Shown here: in pieces, positions 1 to 6,640 of the stretch
How the letters are laid out: the number at the start of each line of letters is the position of its first letter
Numbering within the stretch: the stretch's first letter is position 1
Assembly (NCBI GenBank): GCA_020847315.1
Contig: JADLCF010000199.1
Location: forward strand, 1-34,585
Reading direction: 5' to 3'
From: Bryobacterales bacterium
GTDB lineage: Bacteria; Acidobacteriota; Terriglobia; Bryobacterales; Bryobacteraceae
Length of the DNA: 34,585 bases
The notes under the pieces: generated by a model
What the model was told of the DNA's origin: nothing
Seen by the model: the letters and a program-made list of their open reading frames with translations, nothing else
The model's database searches: none
Translations under genes and position numbers: made by a program

Positions 1-2
1 GG

Positions 3-1508
3 ACGACGGCGGATGCAGTCGGATTTCCGAAGAATCTGGTGCGCGCCGATAACAACAATTTCGGACCGCGCATCGGCTTTGCGTACAAACTGACGAATCG
101 CAGCGTACTGCGCGCGAGCTATGGCGAGTATTTCTGGACCATGCCGCTTTCGCAGATTCTGCAATCCATGCGCACGACGCCTCCGCTAAACCTCCGCTAT
201 GTAAACCCGGTATCCCAGCGGGGTGGAGACGGCACTTACGCTTATAAGAGCGTTCCGGCAGCCGACGACTACGTTGGTAAGGCCATCGTGGATACGAACG
301 GCATTGTGCCGCTGCCGGTTACCGCGCAACAGGGGATGGTGCTGGACGGGCGCAACTGGAAGGATGGGCGCGACCAGAAGATCCATGTCACCTTCGAGCA
401 CCAATTCTTCACCGATAGCTCCATCCGGCTCAGCTATATGGGGGACCGGGGGCGCGACCTCGAACAACGCTATTCCCTCAACCAGCGCGAGAGTGAGTTC
501 AATTACGTCACCCGAACGGGCGTGAACCCTCCCAGCAATCGTGACCTCATGCGTGTCAACAAAGATTGGGTATTGTTCGCCACCAATCGTAGCGGTTATT
601 CAAACACACACTCGTTCCAGGCCGAATATGAGAAGCGCTACTCGAAGGGCTTTGTGAGCCAGTTCTTCTATGCCTTCACCCGTTCGCTCACTACCAGTGA
701 TTCGGACGGCTACAACAGCGGCAATGGCGCCATCAATGCGGTGGGCGCGGGTGTCGCGCAGGTGCCGGAAGCGATCCAGGTGCTTGGCAATCCGAAGATG
801 AGCTACGACGATCTGTTGAAGCTGGTCTATTACAACAGCGGCTACATCCCCGCGCACCGCGTTCGCTGGAACGGCTTGCTCGACCTGCCATTCGGCAAGG
901 GGCGCGCGATCGCCGGCAACGCCAATGGCTTTGTCGATGCCGTCATCGGCGGATGGCAACTCAGCGGCATCGGCGATTGGAGAAGCGGAAACTGGTTGAG
1001 CGTGGACGCTGGCCGCTATCTCTTCGGCGATCCTACCCTGAACGCAGATGAGCGCTTGCTGCTCAATTTCGGTGGGCGCAGCCAGCGCCTCTGGTTCAAG
1101 GGCGATTTCGATGTCACGAGCGCAACGGGAGTCGACCAGGCGAAGTTGCAGGCGCTCATCCCGGTGGACCGTTCCCAGCGGGTGCTGCGGCAGGTTGGCC
1201 CCGGATTGGATAACCGGGTGCCGGTTCTAATGAAGAACGGGACTACCCGCCTCACGACCATCTCCGACAACGTGAACTGGAACGCGCGGAACTTCTTCCG
1301 GGGTCCCGGCTCCTGGAACGCGGATCTTACGCTGTCGAAAATCTTCAAGCTTACGGAAACCGTGAACTTCCAGTTCTCGGCGGACTTCTTCAATGCCTTC
1401 AACCACCCGGTGGATATCAACCCAAATGCCACGACCGGATTGCAGGATCTGAGCCAGCAAGCGAACTCCCCGCGGATTATCCAGCTTCGCGGACGCATTA
1501 GCTGGTAG
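3..1508 (+). CDS. TonB-dependent receptor, Oar-like, C-terminal part (partial)
   Basis: This is the C-terminal ~500 residues of an outer-membrane beta-barrel receptor of the large carboxypeptidase-regulatory/Oar type expanded in Acidobacteria. The frame is open to the left edge of the window, so the gene starts outside it and the GTG at 39 is not a real start. The sequence has many short amphipathic strands rich in aromatic residues, and it ends with the typical 'FFNAFNHP' block followed by a strand finishing in 'IQLRGRISW', with an aromatic last residue as usual for barrels recognised by BAM. The plug, the carboxypeptidase-like domain and the signal peptide are off-window. These proteins are thought to import or bind large substrates or surface polymers with TonB energy; the substrate cannot be told from this part. 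A strong terminator follows 50 bases after the stop. Confidence 0.88.
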   Translation, partial: TTADAVGFPKNLVRADNNNFGPRIGFAYKLTNRSVLRASYGEYFWTMPLSQILQSMRTTPPLNLRYVNPVSQRGGDGTYAYKSVPAADDYVGKAIVDTNGIVPLPVTAQQGMVLDGRNWKDGRDQKIHVTFEHQFFTDSSIRLSYMGDRGRDLEQRYSLNQRESEFNYVTRTGVNPPSNRDLMRVNKDWVLFATNRSGYSNTHSFQAEYEKRYSKGFVSQFFYAFTRSLTTSDSDGYNSGNGAINAVGAGVAQVPEAIQVLGNPKMSYDDLLKLVYYNSGYIPAHRVRWNGLLDLPFGKGRAIAGNANGFVDAVIGGWQLSGIGDWRSGNWLSVDAGRYLFGDPTLNADERLLLNFGGRSQRLWFKGDFDVTSATGVDQAKLQALIPVDRSQRVLRQVGPGLDNRVPVLMKNGTTRLTTISDNVNWNARNFFRGPGSWNADLTLSKIFKLTETVNFQFSADFFNAFNHPVDINPNATTGLQDLSQQANSPRIIQLRGRISW

Positions 1509-1557
1509 GCCGGGGAAAGGATGCTGAGAGCGTCTTGCGCGCTCAATGTCTTCCAAC

Positions 1558-1600
1558 ATCGGGGCGTTCACCGTTTCGCGGTGAGCGCCCCGATTTCTTT
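1558..1600 (+). terminator. Rho-independent terminator of the receptor gene
   Basis: A 16-bp stem (1558-1573 with 1579-1594, one G-U pair) closes a 5-base loop TTTCG and is followed by TTTCTTT. The long GC-rich stem and T-rich tail 50 bases after the receptor stop are classic for intrinsic termination. They isolate the receptor from yceH. Confidence 0.88.
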
Positions 1601-1741
1601 GTGCCGGATAGGTCCTGCATTCTCTCAACTCTCGCCGCGTAGCGGGATACATTACGCCTGTTAGACAAATCATGACAAACTGAAATTTCTGCGCGCTGCG
1701 GCAAAGTACCTGCCTCGGCGGAGCTGGTCTTGATTTTTGTC

Positions 1742-2416
1742 ATGGAACTGAATGATCGTTCGCTCCCCGTTCTTTCCGCCGAGGAAGTCCGTATCCTTGG
1801 TTGTCTGGTGGAAAAGGAACTCACCACGCCAGACAACTATCCGCTCACGCTCAATTCGCTTCTGGCTGCTTGCAATCAGAAAACCAGCCGCGAGCCAGTG
1901 GTGGAGTTCGATGCCGCCACGGTGGAACTGGGTCTGCGTTCGCTGAAGGAACGAGGTTTTGTTCGCAGCGTCACGGGAGCCGAGCACCGCGTGCCCAAGT
2001 TCAAGCACGATATGCCCTTTATGCTCCGGCTCAACCCCGCGCAGACCGCCGTGCTGACGGTATTGATGTTGCGGGGACCTCAGACCGTGGGCGAGATTCG
2101 AGGGCGTTCGGAGCGCGTGTATTCGTTCGGCTCCCTCGACGAGGTGGCCGGCGCGCTCACCGATCTCAAGGACTTGAACGGCCGTAAACTGGTGATGGAA
2201 TTGGAGCGGCTGCCCGGCACGAAGGAACCGCGCTTTGCACATCTCCTCTCTGGCGAAGATGCAATCGCCATCGTCGCGGTGGCGGAGATAGAGCGCGGTT
2301 CAGGGGTTTTCCGTGGCGAAGAACTGGGCGCGCTGCGCGAAGAACTTCAAGAGTTGCGTAATGAGGTGGCTACCCTGCGGGCGGAATTGATCGAGTTCCG
2401 GAAGCAGTTTGATTAG
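1742..2416 (+). CDS. yceH: YceH family protein (DUF480)
   Basis: This 224-residue protein matches the YceH/DUF480 family over its length. It has the family's N-terminal 'EEVRILGCLVEKELTTP' block, then 'CNQKTSREPV', a central 'LRGPQTVGEIRGR' block and a C-terminal coiled-coil-like tail (residues ~190-224, heptads of Leu and Glu). Known family structures are tandem winged-helix folds, which suggests nucleic-acid binding, but no biochemical role is established. The open frame could begin at TTG 1730. I choose ATG 1742 because the family N-terminus begins just before the conserved block. There is no strong Shine-Dalgarno at either start. It stands alone between a terminator and a transposase remnant, so context gives no functional clue. 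Confidence 0.9.
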   Translation: MELNDRSLPVLSAEEVRILGCLVEKELTTPDNYPLTLNSLLAACNQKTSREPVVEFDAATVELGLRSLKERGFVRSVTGAEHRVPKFKHDMPFMLRLNPAQTAVLTVLMLRGPQTVGEIRGRSERVYSFGSLDEVAGALTDLKDLNGRKLVMELERLPGTKEPRFAHLLSGEDAIAIVAVAEIERGSGVFRGEELGALREELQELRNEVATLRAELIEFRKQFD

Positions 2417-2461
2417 GGGAAATGCGACGCCCGGTTTCGTCTATCCCACGGTGGGCTCCGC

Positions 2462-3011
2462 TTAGAAAGGCTTTGTCTTGGCAGTTTGCAGCAGGACTCT
2501 CAGAAGCTGAGTAGGCGACACGGGCCATAAGGATACGTTTCCCTTACGCCGATCACGTCCGGCGTGTTCTCCCTTTCTCCTTGGGGGAAGCTCCGCATCT
2601 TCCCATGTGTGGATCACAAGCCCCGCGCAAGCGTGAGCGGAGCGATGGCTCGTTCCTAACGCCGCTCGAAGCTCGCTGACGATCAACAGCCCCGGGGCTG
2701 CTGCTGATGCAGGTGAGGCCACGAAGTATACGGTTGAGCGGCAACCTTGTTTTCTGGAGCGCCGTGCCCACGGTGACGGTAAACTGGCGCCTGCAGAGAG
2801 AGCACCTCCAAACCCCGGCACGAGCCCCACGCCTCTCGCGCTCGCAGTGTGATCGAATCCGCCAGCATTTCTCAAGCGAACCACACTTGGGGCAGAACAC
2901 ACCCGACGGCCAGCGCGCGTCCTCCAGTTCCGCGCGGGCGGCATCCTCGCTCTGGTAGGCGATATCGGGGAATCGATCTGTAGGCTGTTCCCCAGGACTT
3001 GGGTTTGTCAC
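2462..3011 (-). pseudogene. IS1595-family transposase remnant, frameshifted and truncated
   Basis: Reading leftwards from a GTG at 3011, the translation looks like the N-terminus of IS1595/ISXO2-type transposases. It has an acidic helix with 'EDAARAELEDARWP', a zinc-ribbon Cys pair 'CPKCGS', a second pair 'CSLC', then 'RRQFTVTVGTALQKTRLPL'. After 'ISSSPG' the frame is lost, and the expected continuation ('SELRAALGTSHRSAH', matching the family block before the first catalytic Asp) lies in another minus-strand frame. The shift falls at the CCCCGGGG run near 2690-2697. Family homology fades after about 120 residues, and I see no DDE catalytic core or terminal inverted repeats. I read this as a dead, partly deleted insertion-sequence copy. 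A sequencing error could explain the frameshift but not the missing C-terminal two thirds. Confidence 0.72.
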
Positions 3012-3199
3012 GTTCCACTTATCAGATATTTCCGATGTAATGTCAATCAGTTACGCTTGGGTCACTGTGCTCACTAATTTCGTTCCTCCTACCATCGGGC
3101 GTTGTGAGACTTCTGGCGATTCCCGGGCAACTTCGGCATCGCTTGCCGATTGCTAACGATCGGGTGGTGGCCTGGAAGCCGGAAATGGGAGGGATTTGA

Positions 3200-4693
3200 G
3201 TGAGAACGAAGCGAATCGTATGGGGAGCCATGCTGGTAGGGATACTGTCCGCCTCCGCGCAAACGAAGGTGGATATTCAAAGACAATCCAAAGGAACGGG
3301 ATTTCTAGCCCCACCCTTTGAGAAGCCCGTGAGGAGTGGCGGGACCCTCCCGGTGAGCTGTGACATCGGGGAATTGTACTTTCTGACAAGTGCTCCGGCC
3401 GGAGACAACCTGTTTATCTGCCATGCCTCGGGGCAATGGGCGCCGCAAGGTAGCGCGGGTTCCGCCAACGTTTCCATCGAGAACAACGGCGCCCTCGTTG
3501 GGACGCGGAGCAACGTGAATTTCGTTGCAGGTGGCGGAATTGTGAACGCGGTCACCGATTCCGGATCCGGAATCGATGTCCAGGCTTCGGTTGACACGGC
3601 GGTGGTGTTGACGAAAGAACAATTCCGAACGGGCGCCGTCCTCGCATGTGATGCGACTCTGGGACCTGCCAACGCATATACTTGCGCAATGTCGCCCACG
3701 CTGACCGAGTACCAGGAGGGAATGGTGGTGTACTGGACGCCCAACTCACCATCGTCCGCCGGGCCGGTAACGTTGAATATCGACTCCCTCGGCGCAAAAC
3801 CCGTAACGACGATGATCGAAGGATCCGACCCCGTCGTGGGCCAAGTCCTCGCGGGAGCTATGTATCCGCTGTGGTACGACGGAACGGGCTTCCGGCTCTT
3901 CCCGGTCAACGTCCCACCGGCCTATCAGAGCACCGCGTCACAGCAATCCGGCTCCGCCCAGTACTGCGAATCCGTAGGCGTATCCGGAACGGAGTTCACC
4001 TGTTCGCTCTCGCCGCAGCTTACAACCTATTCTCCGGGAATGGTCATTCATTGGCGGCCCGGCGTCGATGGAGCGGGAGGAGCCACTACCCTTGATATCG
4101 ATTCGATCGGCATCCGCAGCCTAAAACTGGCCGATGGAACGACGGATCCGAACCCCGGTTCAGTGAAGGCCAACGAACTCTATTCGATCTGGTACGATGG
4201 AGTGCGTTTCCGTATTTTGAATGAGAGACTGGGAGCGGTCGCACTGAAACCGGAGGTCCAATCCGGGCAGTTGTTACTGTGTGAATCCAGCGGAACGATA
4301 AACCAGCAGTTTACCTGCGATCTTAGTTCGACACTCGGCGCGTATCAACGGGGTTCGGTGATCCATTGGGTGCCGGATTTGGATGCGAGCGGTCCCGCGA
4401 CACTAGACATTGATGGTTTAGGCGCTGTGGCAATCAAGCTGCAAGATGGCACTTCGGATCCAGGGATCGGGGACGTGTCCGCGGGCCGGCTGTATCCCTT
4501 GTGGTACGACGGAACCTCGCTGCGGATGCTCCCGTCTTCCTCTCATCGCCTTGCTTCGGGCACACGACCTACCTGTGAAGCATCCTTGCGTGGGCGATTG
4601 TGGATGGTTGCCGGAGGGGCGGGCGAGAAAGACGATATCTCCGTGTGCGCAAAGGACGAGATGGACCTTTACGCATGGAGAGCGCTCTACTAG
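3200..4693 (+). CDS. Secreted protein with three tandem Cys-containing repeats
   Basis: This 497-residue protein has a clear signal peptide (basic 'MRTKR', hydrophobic core, 'ASAQ' cleavage site near residue 21). The GTG start is supported by GGGAGGG at 3187-3193, six bases upstream. After a ~110-residue N-terminal part come three homologous repeats of about 90-100 residues at roughly residues 135-235, 249-339 and 352-444. Each has two Cys spaced 12-14 residues apart, a block like 'VIHWxP', a 'TLDIDxxGxxxxK' strand and a closing 'YxxWYDGxxxR' motif. The protein ends with a separate ~45-residue domain with two Cys ('RPTCEAS', 'ISVCAKD') and a 'YAWRALY' end. Similar repeats and tails are familiar from acidobacterial exported proteins of unknown role; I do not recognise a characterised function. 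The Cys pairs probably form disulphides outside the cytoplasm. An extracellular adhesin- or fibre-like role is a guess. Confidence 0.8.
   Translation: MRTKRIVWGAMLVGILSASAQTKVDIQRQSKGTGFLAPPFEKPVRSGGTLPVSCDIGELYFLTSAPAGDNLFICHASGQWAPQGSAGSANVSIENNGALVGTRSNVNFVAGGGIVNAVTDSGSGIDVQASVDTAVVLTKEQFRTGAVLACDATLGPANAYTCAMSPTLTEYQEGMVVYWTPNSPSSAGPVTLNIDSLGAKPVTTMIEGSDPVVGQVLAGAMYPLWYDGTGFRLFPVNVPPAYQSTASQQSGSAQYCESVGVSGTEFTCSLSPQLTTYSPGMVIHWRPGVDGAGGATTLDIDSIGIRSLKLADGTTDPNPGSVKANELYSIWYDGVRFRILNERLGAVALKPEVQSGQLLLCESSGTINQQFTCDLSSTLGAYQRGSVIHWVPDLDASGPATLDIDGLGAVAIKLQDGTSDPGIGDVSAGRLYPLWYDGTSLRMLPSSSHRLASGTRPTCEASLRGRLWMVAGGAGEKDDISVCAKDEMDLYAWRALY
3602..4532 (+). repeat. Three tandem protein-coding repeats of about 0.3 kb
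   Basis: The units are about 3602-3904, 3943-4216 and 4255-4532. They are clearly homologous at protein level ('YPLWYDGTGFR', 'YSIWYDGVRFR', 'YPLWYDGTSLR'; paired Cys at the same spots) but diverged at DNA level, so the duplications are old rather than recent slippage. Confidence 0.75.
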
Positions 4694-5109
4694 GCCAAAA
4701 CGGCGAGAGGATGCAGCATGGATTTACGATCAATCACGAACCGGCCTGCGTTCTTGAGCGCCATTCTCGCGGAGAACTTGGGGGCATACATACTGTGTGG
4801 GCGGATCTGACATGTGGCCGGGCGCCCGGGTGGGAAGCACTGCGGATTCGATTCGGCACAATGTGACTATTGGGTTTCTACACTCCAGTGTTGCCGATGC
4901 CTTGAGATCTCGGATCTGGACCACCAGCCCTATCCGGGAAGTGGTAACAACGGACTGTGGAATCACTTCGCGGTGCCATCTTAGTCCAAATTCTGCCCGG
5001 GCTCGCCTTGGATGGTTCTCGAGTGTCTGGCCGGTTCGGGTACGGCCGTCGCCACATCGGAGCCGCAACTGTTCGATGTTCCATAATCTGTCGTCGAGTT
5101 CGTTGTGTG

Positions 5110-5150
5110 GGCGCTACGGTTTGCCAAAGTCCAATGCACACCGTAGCGCC
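5110..5150. repeat. Perfect 11-bp inverted repeat with 19-base spacer
   Basis: GGCGCTACGGT (5110-5120) is exactly complementary to ACCGTAGCGCC (5140-5150). No T-run follows on either strand, so it does not look like an intrinsic terminator. It may be the end structure of a small mobile or palindromic repeat element. Confidence 0.7.
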
Positions 5151-5163
5151 AAGACGCCAAGAC
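5147..5163. repeat. Short tandem repeat CGCCAAGA x2
   Basis: Two copies of the 8-mer CGCCAAGA (5147-5154 and 5155-5162) directly adjoin, and slightly overlap, the right arm of the inverted repeat at 5140-5150. From memory, sequences of the type 'gcgccaagacgccaagac' recur as short interspersed repeats in many bacterial genomes; that is unverified here. Confidence 0.5.
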
Positions 5164-5699
5164 ATTGACAGCTCACTGGTTTTAACCACTTGCGTCTTCC
5201 TGGGCCGCGTTCGCTCGGAACCTCTCAAGACAGGCTTGGATAGACGGAGTTCGGCGATGCCAGTTCGATCTTCGACGCATGCGGCGGTTTTAGCGCAGCG
5301 GACGCGATCCATCACCTCTCGTACGACTCTTATACAGACGGCTAACAATTGGCCTCCCCCTTGGATTGAATTTGGCGGGTATCCGATTGATTCCGAATGA
5401 GATTCTCTTGCGTTGAGGACAGTTATGGCGTCATCGCAGTTGATGGTACTAGAGGTTCTCCTCGTTAATGACATCGCTCCATTCGAGCCTTAATGTTGAA
5501 TGATCGAGGCTTATGACGTACAGCTGATCCAGCATATCATCTATCAATACAACTAACGTAGTTTCTGTGAGTTACAGATCCTATATAAAGTTTTTATGAC
5601 CTCAAAATCGACACTAATTTGTGTAAAAATTACTTTGTTCGACTGTGAGGCATCTAAATAGCCTGGTGAATATGTGCTAGCTTTGTTGTATTCTCCAAA

Positions 5700-5823
5700 G
5701 GAGAGATTCGCTGACAATCCAGATCATGTCTCCACCCTTCAACCAGATCTGGAATGGCTTCCGCAAAAGCGGAGAACCTTCTACGGCTTTCGTTGAGAGA
5801 GCCATCCGAAAGAGGAGTAGCGT
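5700..5823 (+). promoter_or_regulatory. Structured 5' leader of the glucosaminidase gene
   Basis: The 120 bases before the start contain several foldable elements. CCAGATC (5719-5725) pairs with GATCTGG (5746-5752), inside which CCAGATCTGG (5743-5752) is a 10-bp palindrome. TCCGC-AAAA-GCGGA (5760-5773) forms a tetraloop hairpin. CTTTCG (5787-5792) pairs with CGAAAG (5807-5812), ending at the first bases of the ribosome-binding site. This looks like a leader that could control translation. I could not match it to a known riboswitch class. Confidence 0.4.
5811..5817 (+). promoter_or_regulatory. Ribosome-binding site fixing a TTG start
   Basis: AGAGGAG lies six bases before TTG 5824. The next in-frame ATG (5881) is far downstream and would remove most of the signal peptide, so the TTG is the likely start. 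Confidence 0.75.
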
Positions 5824-6366
5824 TTGATTCAATTGCAGCGAGTTCTTGTCCGCGCGGTCGTGCTTGGCGCCGTCTTGTCGATGCCGGCCATGATCATGAC
5901 GGACGGGCATATTCCCGAATCGCGTTACGCGCAGGATTCCCGCGCGGTAGCGCTCTCCGAGTTTCTGAAGGAGAAGGATAGCCCCATTGCTCATCTTGCG
6001 GAAGACTTCTTGATTGTGGCGGACCGTCACGGGCTGGATTGGCGGCTGCTCCCCAGCATCGCATTTCTGGAATCGAGCGCCGGAAAAACGTACAAGAACA
6101 ACAATATTTTTGGGTGGAACAACGCGGACACGGCGTTTTCTTCGGTGCGGGAAGGGATCCACTACGTGGGTTCAAGGCTCGGCACGAGCGAACTCTACCG
6201 GGGCAAGACGTTTGAACAGAAGCTGGCTCTCTACAATCCCTACGATCACTATGCGCCAGCGGTGATCCGGGTGGCGGATACCCTTTCCCGGATGGAAAAG
6301 GAAGCGCGCACCCGGACCCGGAAGCACGTCCAGCTAAGCCTTAGCTCAGCCACCAACGTGCGGTAA
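5824..6366 (+). CDS. Secreted glucosaminidase-like peptidoglycan hydrolase
   Basis: This 180-residue protein starts at TTG 5824 and has an N-terminal hydrophobic export signal (residues ~7-25). Its catalytic part (residues ~55-165) resembles the glucosaminidase/lysozyme-like fold of FlgJ- and GH73-type enzymes. 'DWRLLPSIAFLESSAGK' carries the probable catalytic Glu (E83), followed by 'NNNIFGWNN', the usual '(N)xFG' segment after it, and a later 'YNPYDHYAPAVIRVADTL' helix. It probably cleaves glycan strands in the periplasm or acts in cell-wall remodelling. Length is short but adequate for a single catalytic domain; there is no LysM or SH3 domain. Its last 21 bases overlap the convergent gene on the other strand. 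Substrate specificity (N-acetylglucosaminidase or lytic transglycosylase) cannot be decided from sequence alone. Confidence 0.72.
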   Translation: MIQLQRVLVRAVVLGAVLSMPAMIMTDGHIPESRYAQDSRAVALSEFLKEKDSPIAHLAEDFLIVADRHGLDWRLLPSIAFLESSAGKTYKNNNIFGWNNADTAFSSVREGIHYVGSRLGTSELYRGKTFEQKLALYNPYDHYAPAVIRVADTLSRMEKEARTRTRKHVQLSLSSATNVR

Positions 6367-6492
6367 TAGATAAAAGCCAAGGAACAGAAGAGCCGTAATC
6401 AGCAGCACCATCAGCCAGCGAATCATGCGCTCTCGGTTGGTTACGTTGGCCTTTTCGTCAGCCCGAATTTGATCGGTTAAGGTATCAAACAT
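6346..6492 (-). CDS. Small single-pass membrane protein, 48 residues
   Basis: The ATG at 6492 follows GGGGGAG six bases upstream, so I prefer it to the longer open frame from 6558. The protein has a charged N-terminal half ('DQIRADEKANVTNRERMIRW') and one hydrophobic segment (residues ~25-43), ending '...YLLPHVGG'. Topology is probably N-in, with the C-terminus in the periplasm. I do not recognise a named family, although I recall similar 45-50 residue proteins in acidobacterial genomes. It lies 148 bases downstream of the NtrC-type regulator on the same strand, so it may share that transcript. Its 3' end overlaps the convergent hydrolase gene by 21 bases. Confidence 0.65.
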   Translation of the reverse strand: MFDTLTDQIRADEKANVTNRERMIRWLMVLLITALLFLGFYLLPHVGG

Positions 6493-6640
6493 CGTAGTCT
6501 CCCCCTTGAAACTGCACGTCTGATGACGTCGATAACTTTTTGTTATCTCTAGCTCCATTGTAAGGGCCTTTCGAGCCGCCGCCTAGCAAAATCGGCACGG
6601 ATTTCAAAAGAGAAGAGTAGGCGAAACTTCCTCAATCTTG

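Larger units (their letters stand above)
4694..5675. other. About 1 kb of apparently non-coding, eroded sequence
   Basis: I find no convincing intact gene here. Several short frames look as if they were once coding but are broken by stops and shifts. Examples are a 30-residue frame from ATG 4717, a frame around 4920-5090 reading '...SGNNGLWNHFAVPS', stop, then '...VLECLAGSGTAVA', and one around 5255-5345 reading 'FDACGGFSAADAIHHLSYDS', stop. This suggests decayed gene pieces, but I cannot assign a family. Longer open frames on both strands (for example minus 4878-5474) have no family resemblance and look like high-GC artefacts. From about 5480 the base composition turns distinctly AT-rich up to about 5700, unlike the rest of the window. 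Confidence 0.5.

Noticed and set aside
3277-3909. Minus-strand open frame of 210 codons
   Set aside because: It lies wholly antisense to the secreted repeat protein, which has a signal peptide, ribosome site and repeats.
4878-5474. Minus-strand open frame of 198 codons in the gene-poor stretch
   Set aside because: Its composition looks random, with no motif, no ribosome site and no resemblance to any family. Long chance frames are common at this GC content.
5700-5823. c-di-AMP (ydaO/yuaA) riboswitch before the hydrolase gene
   Set aside because: The gene type fits, but the conserved riboswitch blocks could not be found by eye. It is kept only as an unassigned structured leader.
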